Notes: generated from the sequence alone by a model not told the origin. A DNA stretch of 64,000 nucleotides from Hyphomicrobium zavarzinii ATCC 27496 (GCF_000383415.1 NZ_KB911255.1:232001-296000); one strand, 5' to 3'; numbered from the stretch's first letter, positions 8,898-17,713 are shown. Translations and numbers: made by a program.

Positions 8898-10181
8898 ATG
8901 ATCGACGCCGGACCTCCAGTCCGTCCTGCGGGATGGCGCGCGCGGCTTCGCGCGGCGGGGCGTCTGGCGTGCCGCGCGGCTGGGGTCATGGCCGCGGCTG
9001 GCCTGGTTGCAGGCTGTGCCACCAATCTCGGCAGTCCGACCAGCGACGTGACGGCGGCGCTGGGCGATCAGAAGGGCGCGCCGGCAATGGGCGGGAGGCC
9101 GCAAAAGCCCGTGCGCATCGGTATGCTGCTGCCGCTTTCGGGCTTCGGGCCGCAGGCCTCGACGGCGAAGGGCATGAAGCAGGCGGGCGAGCTTGCGCTG
9201 TTCGAGCTCGACAATCCGCTGGTGCAGCTCATCGTCAAGGACGACAAGGGCTCTCCGCAAGGTGCCGCACAGGCGGCACAAGAAGCTATCGGAGAAGGGG
9301 CCGAGATCATCGTTGGCCCGCTGACGGCGCAGGCGACGCAGGCGGTGGCGCCGGTGGCGCGCAAGGCTAACGTGCCGGTGCTCGCGTTTTCCAACGACCG
9401 GCGCGTGGCCGGGAACGGGGTCTATCTGATGAGCTTCCTGCCCGAGCAGGAAGTGGATCGCATCGTCGCCTACTCCGTGGGCCGGGGGAAACGCCGCTTT
9501 GCGGCGCTGGTGCCGGATGACGCTTATGGCGCGGTGATCGAGCCCGCGTTTCGCCGGGCGGTGGAGCGGAATGGCGGGGCGCTCGCCGTTATCAGCCGCT
9601 ATCCGCTCGAGCCCAACGCGATGCTGTCACCGGTGCGGGCGCTGGCTGACGAATTGAAGCAGAGCCAGGATTCGGCGGCGCCCATCGATGCGCTGCTCAT
9701 TGCCGGCGGCGCGGACGTGCTGCCGCAGATCGATCCCATCCTCACCTATTCCGGCATCAGCGCCGATCGCGTGCAGTTGCTCGGAACGGGCGGCTGGGAT
9801 TTCCCGAACGCGGGGCGCAGTCCGGCCTTCGTGAAGGGCTGGTATCCGGGACCGGATCCGCATGGCTGGGCCGACTTCGCGCAGCGATTCTCCCGCTCCT
9901 TCGGGCAGGCGCCGCCGCGTCTCGCGAGCCTTGCCTACGACGCGGTGAGCATTTCCATCACGCTGTCTTCAGCGGAACCGGGGCAGCGCTTCACGCCGCA
10001 GGCCTTGACGCGGGCCTCGGGATTCACGGGCATCGACGGTAGCCTGCGCTTCCGTGCGGATGGGCTGCCGGAGCGTGCTCTCGCCGTGCTCGAGCTTCAG
10101 ACTTTCGGTGGCAACGTGCTCGACCCCGCCCAGGCCACGGCGCCGGGAGACGGCCGCGTCACGGCGGTCGGCGCGCAGTAG
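8898..10181 (+). CDS. Penicillin-binding protein activator, LpoA-like lipoprotein
   Basis: A 427-residue predicted lipoprotein. The signal peptide ends in LVAGC, so the acylated cysteine is residue 40. The rest is a periplasmic-binding-protein type I fold: VRIGMLLPLSGFGPQASTAKGMKQAGELALFEL, then IIVGPLTAQATQAVAPVARKANVPVLAFSND and RRFAALVPDDAYG. In this position next to rsmI, such proteins are annotated as PBP activators related to the LpoA C-terminal domain; the N-terminal TPR domain of E. coli LpoA is missing, which is usual in alphaproteobacteria. A role in stimulating peptidoglycan synthesis is inferred from family and context. ATG 8898 follows an AGAGGA box; the frame upstream of it is unlikely coding. 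Confidence 0.85.
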   Translation: MIDAGPPVRPAGWRARLRAAGRLACRAAGVMAAAGLVAGCATNLGSPTSDVTAALGDQKGAPAMGGRPQKPVRIGMLLPLSGFGPQASTAKGMKQAGELALFELDNPLVQLIVKDDKGSPQGAAQAAQEAIGEGAEIIVGPLTAQATQAVAPVARKANVPVLAFSNDRRVAGNGVYLMSFLPEQEVDRIVAYSVGRGKRRFAALVPDDAYGAVIEPAFRRAVERNGGALAVISRYPLEPNAMLSPVRALADELKQSQDSAAPIDALLIAGGADVLPQIDPILTYSGISADRVQLLGTGGWDFPNAGRSPAFVKGWYPGPDPHGWADFAQRFSRSFGQAPPRLASLAYDAVSISITLSSAEPGQRFTPQALTRASGFTGIDGSLRFRADGLPERALAVLELQTFGGNVLDPAQATAPGDGRVTAVGAQ

Positions 10182-10216
10182 CGTGGCGCGCTGCGATCCG
10201 GTTTTTCCAGGTCAGA

Positions 10217-10771
10217 TCAGGCGGCGTTGAGCGCCCGGTTCTTGGGGCGTGTCGCCGCGTTCTTCCTCGAAAGCTCGAGGAGCGCCTCGATCGAGGTTTC
10301 GAGGCGGATGTCGTCCAGCGTCTGGACGCGCCCCTGCTCGAAGCTGGCGTAGCTCATCAGCGGCCTTAGCTCATCGCGCATCCGGTCGATGACGTACGTC
10401 AGTGCGTCGAGTTGCTCGCCCGCGGATTTGTGGAAGCCGACCGCGGCGTGGGTTCCCGTGTCTGCCGCGACAAGCGGCTCGGTGGCGAGCGCCCAAGTCA
10501 GGGGCTCGTCGAGGAGATCGGCCTGCTCGATACGCAGGGCGGGTGCGGTCTCGTTTGCCGGTCTGGCCTTCGCCGTCCAATCGCGAACGCGGCCGGCGAG
10601 CTCGGAGTCGAACCTCGCCGATACAGAGGTCCAGGCCGTCTCAGCGATCCGGCGGATCTGTGCCGCTGCCTTGCTGGCCCGGGCGGGCAGGCGGCGTCCT
10701 TCGTCCAGCACGAAGAAGAGGAGATCCTCGTACCAGAAGGGACCGGGCGTATTGAGGCGGAAACCAAGCAT
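10217..10771 (-). CDS. Hypothetical protein, function unknown
   Basis: A 184-residue soluble protein with no recognised domain, signal peptide or membrane segment. It starts MLGFRLNTPGPFWYEDLLFFVLDEGRR and contains alpha-helical, Arg/Ala/Glu-rich segments (for example AAAQIRRIAETAWTSVSARFDSELAGRV). A His near the middle (GTHAAVGFHKSAGEQLDALTYVIDRMRDEL) suggests nothing specific. It is convergent with the PBP activator, 35 bases away. Strong codon bias typical of the surrounding genes supports that it is real. The start has no clear ribosome binding site and may lie slightly elsewhere. Confidence 0.65.
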   Translation of the reverse strand: MLGFRLNTPGPFWYEDLLFFVLDEGRRLPARASKAAAQIRRIAETAWTSVSARFDSELAGRVRDWTAKARPANETAPALRIEQADLLDEPLTWALATEPLVAADTGTHAAVGFHKSAGEQLDALTYVIDRMRDELRPLMSYASFEQGRVQTLDDIRLETSIEALLELSRKNAATRPKNRALNAA

Positions 10772-11017
10772 GGGCGTCTCGTGCGCTGTAACACCAACGC
10801 GAAAACCATGGCGGCGCGTGGCGACGCATCCTGTCTTCGCGGCATTTCGGTGGGCACTCGAAAACTGTGCTTATTCGCGGCTTTAAGCAAGACTATTCAG
10901 TTCGTAAGGTTTTTGTCTGCCGCAAAATTTTGAAAACTATTCTGAAATTGTATGGCTAATAAAACGTAACCAGATTGAAGCTCCGCCGGATTTCGCGCCT
11001 TTTTTGCCCCGCGTGGT

Positions 11018-12550
11018 TCAGTGCCCGGCAGGGCGCGGGGCTTCGGCTGACGGCGGGGGAGCGTAGGAGGCGGGAAGCACGGGCGTGCGCGGCCCAAGCT
11101 TGCCGCGGGAATGTCCGGCGGGCAGTTTGTCGTGCAACTTTTCCTGAGCCGCATTGCGCGCCGGCGACGGACCCCGATAGCGGTAGTGGCCGGTGATCTG
11201 ATCGACGAACAGCGCGTCCTCGAGCTGCGGACCCCAGCCTCTGTTGTGGATGATCATCGGCCGTCCGGATGGCGCGATCACGGACGACACCATGGCGATG
11301 TGCGAGCGCGAGCGCTGGTTCTGAGGCCGGTAGTAGGTGACGATGTCGCCGGGGCGATAGTCTTCCGCGAACGAGGTGATGGGCAGGCTCTCGCCCTGGG
11401 TGGCGAAGAAGCGGCGCAGCACCTCGGTGCGGCGATGGTCGATGTTGGTATCGCCACTGCCGGAGCGGGCTTGATGCACGAGGGCCTGGAGGTCGAACCC
11501 CAAGGCGCGGTAGGCGCGCACGATCACGTCGGTGCAGACGCCGAACAGGCTCGGCACGTCGCCCATGGGAAATGAAATGCGCCGGTAGGCGTCGTTGTAA
11601 ATGACGAAGCCGCCGGCCTGAGCCTCCGCGGCTTGCGCGAGGTGCAGGCCGAAGGCGTCTCCCGAGAGCGTCTGGCCTCCGGAGCTCGCGTAAGCCGGAG
11701 ACGATGCGCTTTGTCTCGCAGTTCCTTGCTCGATGGAGCAGATGCCCGCGAGCACGGGATTGCCATGCTCGTCGGCATCGTAAGTGTCGATCACGGCAGG
11801 CGGGACCGCAGGGAGATCGTCACGCGGTGCTAGCGCGGGCGAGAGGAGCGCCAGTTTCGTATCACGCGATGGCGCCGGTGCGGGTGCAAGAGGAGCCAAC
11901 TCGGCGATCCCGGTACGGGGGGCTAGTACGGCCTCCGGCCGCGGAACGAGTGCCAAGGGTGCTTCGGAAGGCCGGGCTGCGATTGCGCGCCCGAGCGGAG
12001 CGGTGCCGACAGTTTCGGACGCAATCAGTGCTATGGGCGGCAGCACCGCAAGGTTTGGGGTGACCTCATGCGCGACGGTGCGAGGCAACGCAGCGAGCGA
12101 GGGGCTGCTTGTTATGTTGGGGCGGACCGGGGCGATCTCCATGTCCGGGGCGCCGACCACGACGATGTAGGACTGCAAGGTGCGCACCGATTGGTGCACG
12201 ACGATCGCCGATGCCACGAGCAGGAACGGCAGGAAGAGGAGGGCGAGGGCTTCCCGCTCGTCGGACGAATAAGGCAGCGAGAGTGCGCGCGCCTCTGCGC
12301 CGATGCGGCGCAACTTCGCGCCGACGTCACGCGGAGACATGCGGCGGGCGAGAGCGGAAAGATCGCGCGCTTCGCCGCGGATGAAGGCGAGGCTGGACGC
12401 GCCAAAGGCAGAGACGCGGCGCTCGGCCGTGCGGAAGATGTCACCGAGACGAGGCTGCTTTCGCGGAGCGGCGTAGACGCGGCGAGGCGGAGCCGCCGGC
12501 TTGGGAGCACGGTGCCTGGCCCTCGGCTTCTGCTTGCGCGACTTCTTCAC
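11018..12550 (-). CDS. Membrane-anchored DUF1287 domain protein
   Basis: A 510-residue protein. An Arg/Lys-rich N-terminus (residues 1-100) leads into one transmembrane helix at about 101-119, then a long Pro/Ala-rich linker (about 135-300) and a C-terminal DUF1287 domain at about 305-465. Domain markers are YRRISFPMGDVPSLFGVCTDVIVRAYRALGFDLQALVH, TNIDHRRTEVLRRFF, YRPGDIVTYYRP, SHIAMVSS and MIIHNRGWGP. The Cys of GVCTDV and the later SHIAMV His are arranged as in NlpC/P60-like cysteine hydrolases, so a periplasmic cell-wall peptidase role is plausible but unproven. Start is a GTG. It lies 118 bases downstream of gluQRS and may have its own promoter in the AT-rich gap. Confidence 0.8.
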   Translation of the reverse strand: MKKSRKQKPRARHRAPKPAAPPRRVYAAPRKQPRLGDIFRTAERRVSAFGASSLAFIRGEARDLSALARRMSPRDVGAKLRRIGAEARALSLPYSSDEREALALLFLPFLLVASAIVVHQSVRTLQSYIVVVGAPDMEIAPVRPNITSSPSLAALPRTVAHEVTPNLAVLPPIALIASETVGTAPLGRAIAARPSEAPLALVPRPEAVLAPRTGIAELAPLAPAPAPSRDTKLALLSPALAPRDDLPAVPPAVIDTYDADEHGNPVLAGICSIEQGTARQSASSPAYASSGGQTLSGDAFGLHLAQAAEAQAGGFVIYNDAYRRISFPMGDVPSLFGVCTDVIVRAYRALGFDLQALVHQARSGSGDTNIDHRRTEVLRRFFATQGESLPITSFAEDYRPGDIVTYYRPQNQRSRSHIAMVSSVIAPSGRPMIIHNRGWGPQLEDALFVDQITGHYRYRGPSPARNAAQEKLHDKLPAGHSRGKLGPRTPVLPASYAPPPSAEAPRPAGH

Positions 12551-12668
12551 CTCGATCCCCGAAATACGGGAGAAATCAATTGCTCAATTCTAGGTTATAA
12601 CCCGATGTTTCACCATCGGAAAAATTGGTTTACGAATGATGGCATGACGGATGTTTCAGCCCGTTGCT

Positions 12669-13541
12669 TCAGTATCCCACTTTTTGTCGGATCTGCAACG
12701 CATCCAGTCCCTGCCTGTGCAAATCGCGAAGCGACGTGTCGCGTGCGCTTTTCGAAAGTTTGCGTCCTTCGGCGTCCGTCAGCAGCCTGTGGTGATGGTA
12801 GATCGGCTCGGGCAATCCCAGCAGAACCTGCAGCAGGCGCTGGAGGCTCGTCGCGGGGTAGAGATCGCGGCCGCGAGTGACGTGGGTGATGCCCTGGCGC
12901 GCGTCGTCGACCGTCACGGCGAGGTGGTAGCTCGCCGGCACATCCTTGCGGACGATCACGGCGTCTCCCCACTCCGCCGGGTCCATCTCGATGCGCTGGG
13001 GGCGGCCGTCCTCATCCAGCTCCGTGAAGGTGACCAGGCGCGACCCCGTCATGCCCTCGAGGGCATTCAATGCGCGATCCATGTGAATGCGGAGCGCGAA
13101 CGGCTCGCCGCGCCCGAGGCGAGCGGCGATCTCCGGTGCCGAAAGGTGCTTGTGGAGGCCGGGGTAGAGCGGGGCGCCATCGGGATCGACGGCATGAGGC
13201 GCCGATTGGGCCTTCTCGGCGATCTCGCTGCGCGTCGCGAAGCAGGGGTAGAGGAGGCCCGCACGCTTCAGCCAGTTTGCCGCTGCCTGATAGGTTCCGA
13301 AATGCTCGCTCTGTCGCAGCACCGGTTCTTCCCACTTTAGGCCGAGCCAGGCGAGATCCTCGAAAATCTGCGTGATGTGCTCGTCGCGGCAACGGGTGGT
13401 GTCGATATCCTCGATGCGCAGCAGGAAGCGTCCGCCGAGTTTCTGCGCCATGTCGAAACCGACGAGCGCGGACAGCGCGTGGCCGAGGTGAAGCTCGCCG
13501 TTCGGGCTCGGCGCGAAGCGCAGGACGGGCTGTGCGCTCAT
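12669..13541 (-). CDS. gluQRS: Glutamyl-Q tRNA(Asp) synthetase
   Basis: Truncated class I glutamyl-tRNA synthetase homologue that attaches glutamate to the queuosine base of tRNA(Asp). The 290-residue length fits: it has the catalytic Rossmann domain but not the anticodon-binding domain of GltX. HIGH-type motif PSPNGELHLGHA is at residues 11-22, followed by GGRFLLRIEDIDTTR. The KMSKS-type motif is GRKLSKSARDTSL near the C-terminus. The Zn-binding cysteines of E. coli YadB are largely missing, since only YPCFATRSEIAE is seen in that region. It lies four bases downstream of the exported protein gene at 13546, so both are probably in one transcript. Confidence 0.94.
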   Translation of the reverse strand: MSAQPVLRFAPSPNGELHLGHALSALVGFDMAQKLGGRFLLRIEDIDTTRCRDEHITQIFEDLAWLGLKWEEPVLRQSEHFGTYQAAANWLKRAGLLYPCFATRSEIAEKAQSAPHAVDPDGAPLYPGLHKHLSAPEIAARLGRGEPFALRIHMDRALNALEGMTGSRLVTFTELDEDGRPQRIEMDPAEWGDAVIVRKDVPASYHLAVTVDDARQGITHVTRGRDLYPATSLQRLLQVLLGLPEPIYHHHRLLTDAEGRKLSKSARDTSLRDLHRQGLDALQIRQKVGY

Positions 13542-13545
13542 GCCG

Positions 13546-14097
13546 TCAATCGCATTGTCCGGTGCGGCCGGCGCCGGGAGAATAGGTGGGCGCTATCGCT
13601 TCGACGATGCGGTCGTAAATGTGCCGCTCTGACACCGGGTAGAGGAGCGCCCAACTGTTGATCAGCCGTCCACCGCAGGTGAAGCTCACGCGCTCATAGA
13701 AATGCATGTCGCCGCGCGTGCCGGAGATGATGAAGGAGCGCTTCTTCACGGGGGCGTAGTCGAGATCGGCGCCGCTGTAGTTGTCGGAGAGAAGCTGAGC
13801 GCGGTATTCGGCGAGAGAGGCTTCGGCGTCATTGGGAAATGCGCCGACGATGAGCCGGGCGCCGCCGTCGCGCGAGACGAGGACACGGCCGTCTTCGTCG
13901 TTGGGGCCGCTGTTGCGCGATGTGAAGACCGATCCGGGATAGGCGATCATGAATCCATGCCGGTCGCTCTGGATGGTCTCCCAGTTTTTGAGCTTCTCGC
14001 GTGCCGCCAATGCCTCCGGTGCGATCAGCGATACGCCAGCCAGGAGCGCGGCCAACAGCATGTGTGGGGATCCCGGTTCTCTCAGGTTGTGCCGCAT
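13546..14097 (-). CDS. Exported hypothetical protein
   Basis: A 183-residue protein with a signal peptide (hydrophobic MLLAALLAGVSLIAPEALA at about residues 13-31, cleavage near AAR). The mature part has a beta-rich look: WETIQSDRHGFMIAYPGSVFTS, GRVLVSRDGGARLIVGAFPND, IISGTRGDMHFYERVSFTCGGRLINSWALLYP. This resembles small periplasmic proteins of Hyphomicrobiales with no assigned function. The C-terminus has one Cys (GQCD). ATG 14097 is chosen because of an AGAGAGG box; an upstream ATG at 14157 has none. It is the first gene of a probable two-gene transcript with gluQRS, and its 5' end faces the AlkA-type gene. Confidence 0.7.
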   Translation of the reverse strand: MRHNLREPGSPHMLLAALLAGVSLIAPEALAAREKLKNWETIQSDRHGFMIAYPGSVFTSRNSGPNDEDGRVLVSRDGGARLIVGAFPNDAEASLAEYRAQLLSDNYSGADLDYAPVKKRSFIISGTRGDMHFYERVSFTCGGRLINSWALLYPVSERHIYDRIVEAIAPTYSPGAGRTGQCD

Positions 14098-14219
14098 CAC
14101 ACCCTCTCTACGCGCAACACACTCACTATTCGCAATGCTCTTGCGCGGCGTTTCCAAACGCCGGGTTCCACATTACTTTGAGCGGGAAGCGGCGAAAAGC
14201 GTGGAGCGCGTCACACCTC

Positions 14220-14882
14220 GTGCGGAAAATCGATCGCCCACAAAAATCCAAGCGTGGCGCCGCGACGATCGAAACGATCGCGGACATCCGCAAAGGCGTG
14301 AGCGGCTTGCGGAAGATCTGCCCGGCGATGCGGCGCGTGCACGACCTCGTCGGCGATCCTCCTCTGCGACGGCTCGAACCCGGGTTTGCGGGGCTCGCGC
14401 AGGTTGTCGTCGGCCAGCAGCTTTCGGTCGCAAGCGCGGGCGCGATCTGGAAGCGCACGGCGCAGGTGGTGGAGCCATTCGAGGCGGCCACGCTTCTCCG
14501 GCACGACGTTGCCCGGTTGCGGGCGGCAGGGCTTTCGCAAGGCAAGGTCAAAACGCTGCGCGCCATCGCGGATGCGATCGTATCGGGTGCGCTTTCGCTC
14601 GATCGCTCAGAGGCTGAAGAAGACCTGCGTGAAGCCCTTCTCGCCATCAGCGGCGTTGGGCCGTGGACGGCGGACATCTACGTCATGTTCTGCCTCGGCG
14701 CGCAGGATGGCTTTGCGGCGGGCGATCTCGCGCTGCAGCTTGCCGCGCAGCGGGCGCTGGGGCTCGATGCGCGCCCCGGCGTGCGTGAGCTGGTCGACAT
14801 TGCGGAGCGCTGGCGTCCTTGGCGCGGGATCGCGGCGCGACTCTTATGGTCGCTCCATGCCTATCGGGACCGCGACGCGTGA
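14220..14882 (+). CDS. DNA-3-methyladenine glycosylase II (AlkA-type, HhH-GPD)
   Basis: Base-excision repair glycosylase removing alkylated purines from DNA. The 220-residue form lacks the N-terminal domain of E. coli AlkA, as in many bacterial homologues. Key segments are LVVGQQLSVASAGAIW-type (VVVGQQLSVASA), the hairpin LLAISGVGPWTADIYVMF and the catalytic aspartate in DGFAAGDLALQ. The ending WRPWRGIAARLLWSLHAY matches the family. The start is uncertain: a GTG at 14220 is the best candidate, since upstream in-frame sequence overlaps the divergent exported gene and does not match the family. No operon partner. Confidence 0.88.
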   Translation: MRKIDRPQKSKRGAATIETIADIRKGVSGLRKICPAMRRVHDLVGDPPLRRLEPGFAGLAQVVVGQQLSVASAGAIWKRTAQVVEPFEAATLLRHDVARLRAAGLSQGKVKTLRAIADAIVSGALSLDRSEAEEDLREALLAISGVGPWTADIYVMFCLGAQDGFAAGDLALQLAAQRALGLDARPGVRELVDIAERWRPWRGIAARLLWSLHAYRDRDA

Positions 14883-15056
14883 GGCGGTCATCCAAAGGGC
14901 ATTTTTCCTCGTAATAGCTCTATGATGGTGCGGTTGCGAACGCGAAAGTGGACCCGTTGTCCCCGGGACCTTCACAGAGGTGACATGCGTCGCTAGTATC
15001 CGCTCCCGAAAGCGGGGGTGACGCCTCGATTCGACGAACCGACTGGAAGCAAGCTC

Positions 15057-15617
15057 GTGAATGCTCATGCTGCCACGCCGGAAGCGTTTCCGGCACTGGT
15101 TCTCAACGCCGACTTTCGGCCCCTGAGCTACTATCCTTTGTCGCTCTGGAGCTGGCAGGAGTCGGTGAAGGCCGTATTTTTGGATCGCGTCAACATCGTC
15201 TCCGAGTACGACCGGACGGTCCGGAGCACGACCTTCGAGATGCGGCTTCCCTCTGTCGTCTCGCTCAAAACCTACGTAAAGCCAGCGCTTTATCCGGCAT
15301 TCACGCGGTTCAACGTGTTTCTGCGCGACCGCTTCTCATGCCAATACTGCGGCTGCCGCGAAGATCTCACCTTCGATCATCTCATCCCGCGCTCGCGGGG
15401 CGGACAGACGCGGTGGGACAACGTCGTGACGGCGTGCGCACCCTGCAATCTCGCCAAGGGTGGTGAGATGCCGTGGGATGCAGGCATGCAGCCGTATCAG
15501 ATGCCGTACCGGCCCACGGTTTTCGAGCTCCACAGGAACGGGCGGCTGTTCCCGCCCAACTACCTGCATGATAGCTGGCTTGACTATCTCTACTGGGATA
15601 CGGAGCTCGAGCCTTAG
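15057..15617 (+). CDS. HNH endonuclease family protein
   Basis: A 186-residue protein with a classic HNH nuclease module in its second half: FSCQYCGCREDLTFDHLIPRSRGGQTRWDNVVTACAPCNLAKGG, where two CxxC pairs bind zinc and DH...N...H-type residues bind the catalytic metal. The N-terminal half begins with ALVLNADFRPLSYYPLSLWSWQESVKAVF. This type is chromosomal and widespread in alphaproteobacteria, and its physiological role is unclear; it is not obviously part of a phage or restriction cluster here. GTG 15057 is preceded by a GGAAG box seven bases upstream; a GTG at 15018 is an alternative. Confidence 0.88.
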   Translation: MNAHAATPEAFPALVLNADFRPLSYYPLSLWSWQESVKAVFLDRVNIVSEYDRTVRSTTFEMRLPSVVSLKTYVKPALYPAFTRFNVFLRDRFSCQYCGCREDLTFDHLIPRSRGGQTRWDNVVTACAPCNLAKGGEMPWDAGMQPYQMPYRPTVFELHRNGRLFPPNYLHDSWLDYLYWDTELEP

Positions 15618-15733
15618 GCTGCGGTGCGTCTTTCGGAAAACCGACAGTTTCGTTTTGCCTGGACCCTCGTCTCGGCAGGGGTGCCGTGCGTGCGCTCGTC
15701 AGCTACCGGTCTATCGCGCGCGGACGGAAACGC

Positions 15734-15760
15734 AAAAAAATGGCCCCGTTTCCGGGGCCA
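15734..15760 (-). terminator. Rho-independent terminator of the 71-residue gene
   Basis: An eight-base-pair perfect stem, TGGCCCCG (15741-15748) with CGGGGCCA (15753-15760), has a TTTC loop. On the minus strand it is followed by a run of seven Ts (plus-strand As 15734-15740). It lies about 45 bases beyond the stop of the minus-strand small gene, as expected for its terminator. Confidence 0.85.
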
Positions 15761-15806
15761 GGATTGGAAGGTCTAACAAACAAAGTCTGCTCGGGCAGGG
15801 CGCAGC

Positions 15807-16022
15807 TCAGGCGGCACGCTTCTCGGGCTTCGCGCACAGGACGAAGGCGATGGCTTCGACGGCCTTGCTCCAATCTCCGGCGTCTGCGGTCTTGGCCTCG
15901 GCGCCGAATGCGCGCATGGCATCTTTGGCCGTTCCGCCATCGCGGAAGAAACGGGCGCACGATTGGCGCGCAATGCCTACAGCCTGATGCCACTGCATGG
16001 GATTGATGTGCTCGGGGATCAT
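15807..16022 (-). CDS. Small hypothetical protein (71 residues)
   Basis: A 71-residue soluble protein starting MIPEHINPMQWHQAVGIARQ and ending KPEKRAA. It carries two Cys (RQSCARFF and FVLCAKP) and one short acidic-basic helix region. No family is recognised. ATG 16022 has a clear AAGGAG box eight bases upstream, and the frame upstream of it is not needed. A dedicated intrinsic terminator at 15734-15760 supports expression as a monocistronic unit. It does not look like a toxin or antitoxin. Confidence 0.7.
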   Translation of the reverse strand: MIPEHINPMQWHQAVGIARQSCARFFRDGGTAKDAMRAFGAEAKTADAGDWSKAVEAIAFVLCAKPEKRAA

Positions 16023-17245
16023 CGGATCGCTCCTTCTTTGACGCGATAATATGTCGGCAAGCACACCAGTTTTCTTCAGTGCCACTACGCGTGACCGGAT
16101 CATGTGGCACCAACTGGGACTGATGTCAGGTGCCTGGTATGCTTGCCTACTCGTTGGAAGCCCTTTCGGGGCCTCCGAATCTCAGGGTCGAGAAACGCAT
16201 CACTCCGGGGCTCGACCTCATTCCCGTTACTTGCTGTCCTGATGCTGGCCGCTCGCGGAGACCGTACCTCCGTCTCGGGCACCAGGGTTGGACGCCGCCA
16301 AAATTACGCCGACGACATCCTGCAACGAACGCCACGCACTTTCTTCATGCATACGCTTCACTCACACTCTGACGCTTTCACTGCTTGTCCGGCGCGTTGA
16401 GGGTAGGCCTCGCCCCGTCGGAGGGGGACTTCGAGGCGGGCCATCGAGCCGGCTGGAACGCATACGCGGGACGCTTACTAGGGGGTGCGAGCCGCTCGGC
16501 CATACGCTCGAACTTTTTGGTCCGAGCAGCTCGCTTCATTCGTTCGAACACGCCGCAGAGCGTGCTCTTGGGGGATGCAGAGGGGTACGCAAAATCTACT
16601 GTACGCAACGCAGGGGAACGCTTACGCAACGCAACGGCACTCGGTACGCAACTGACGCAACGCTTACTCAAATGGTTCCTGAGAACGGAACGGACTTCTG
16701 TTGATAACGTCTGGCCGGAGCCCTGAAGCTCTTCCATTCGCACGACAATCCGGTTCCGGGATGTTTCGAGCGGGACAGTGTCTCGGGATCCAGTTTCCTG
16801 GTGCCCCTCGTTCCCCCTGCTCTTCGACGCCTCACCCCGGCACGGTACGCTCGCCACACGCGGTACGCTCAACTGGAAGTTCCTTTTGTGTTCCGCGAAT
16901 GAGAACAATTAACCGTGACACTGTGGCCACGCGAAGGCGCAAAATTGTCTGGCCGACGAAATGATCTTGACTTGATGTGAAATCGCCACATGCGACGCAT
17001 GCAAGCGCTTCACCTGTCTGGCTTTTCGCGTTCCTGACCGCTGTTGTTGATAACTCGGCGGCTCCAGGGGCGAGGTTGGGGCCTCTCGGGAAAGGGCGCC
17101 GGGCGGCTCGCGCGCCGGGGGAAGCGGCTTCGAAAAGGGGCCGGGTGGATACCAGTCCCGATAACCAACAGAGGCGATCTCAGTCGACCGCGCCGGGTGC
17201 GGCACTATAGCTTCCGTTCTCAGATGATCCTCAGAGAGCGGCCCC
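16023..17245. other. 1.2-kb region without a credible gene, rich in TACGC repeats
   Basis: No open frame here has a ribosome binding site, family resemblance or the codon use of its neighbours. The pentamer TACGC occurs on the plus strand at 16352, 16463, 16503, 16586, 16602, 16623, 16645, 16846 and 16864, and four copies expand to a variant of TACGCAACGC or GACGCAACGC. TGTTGATAA, the complement of a DnaA-box-like TTATCAACA, occurs at 16699-16707 and 17045-17053. The stretch could be a regulatory or structured RNA locus, an old decayed element, or a cryptic origin-like sequence; sequence alone cannot separate these. Confidence 0.45.
16585..16663. repeat. Cluster of short TACGCAACGC-like direct repeats
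   Basis: Five direct repeats occur within 79 bases: GTACGCAAAA at 16585, GTACGCAACGC at 16601-16611, TTACGCAACGC at 16622-16632, GTACGCAAC at 16644-16652 and TGACGCAACGC at 16653-16663. Two more GTACGCTC copies follow at 16845 and 16863. Spacing is irregular (16-22 bases, then 9), so they are iteron-like but not strictly phased. No initiator gene lies nearby. Confidence 0.6.
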
Positions 17246-17665
17246 ATGAGCGGACAATTACATGAGCAATTCGAACGGCCAGAGCACCCGCTGCCGTCGG
17301 ATCGTTCCACTGGACTGGTGTTCACGGCTATCGCGCTCGCCGTGGCCTTTTTCTGGCGGTCCCACACGGCGGTATTAACCATCGCGGCGGGGCTTGCGGT
17401 GGTGCTGGCTGCCATCAGCCTGCTTCAGCCTTCTCTCCTGCGTCCGTTGAACATCCTCTGGATGCGCTTCGCGATGCTGGTGAGCAAGATCATGAACCCC
17501 ATCGTCATGATGATCCTGTTCCTGATCGCCATCGTGCCGGCAGGGCTCATCATGCAGCTTTCGCGCGATCCACTTCGCCGCCGCAAGGGTGACGGCAACA
17601 CGCATTGGATCGCGACGAGCGCGTCCGAGCGCGCCTCTCTTTCGAACATGAAGAACCAATTCTAG
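17246..17665 (+). CDS. SxtJ-family membrane protein
   Basis: A 139-residue inner-membrane protein of the SxtJ family, named after a gene of the saxitoxin cluster but widespread beside carbamoyltransferases. Three hydrophobic segments are seen at about residues 24-40, 43-62 and 84-105 (GLVFTAIALAVAFFW, AVLTIAAGLAVVLAAISL, MNPIVMMILFLIAIVPAGLIM). The family signature around PLNILWMRFAMLVSKIMNPIVM is present, as is the RDPLRRR positively charged turn. It is the first gene of a four-gene cassette continuing with DUF5989 and a carbamoyltransferase 48 bases and 86 bases apart. Biochemical role unknown. Confidence 0.88.
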   Translation: MSGQLHEQFERPEHPLPSDRSTGLVFTAIALAVAFFWRSHTAVLTIAAGLAVVLAAISLLQPSLLRPLNILWMRFAMLVSKIMNPIVMMILFLIAIVPAGLIMQLSRDPLRRRKGDGNTHWIATSASERASLSNMKNQF

Positions 17666-17713
17666 CGGCAGGATCGAACCTGCTGCTCAGGCCATCGTCA
17701 TAGGGGAAACGTC

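Noticed and set aside
15018..15056. Longer HNH nuclease start at GTG 15018
   Set aside because: GTG 15057 has a better-placed GGAAG box; the upstream GTG is possible but its G-run abuts the start.
16378..16908. Minus-strand 176-residue frame in the TACGC-rich region
   Set aside because: Its basic, Ser/Pro-rich composition follows from repeated sequence, it has no ribosome binding site, and overlapping frames on the other strand are equally open.
17668..17700. A GCAGGTTCGATCCTGC stretch on the minus strand that looks like a tRNA T-arm
   Set aside because: No acceptor stem, D-arm or anticodon arm is found at the required positions, and it lies between two close genes.
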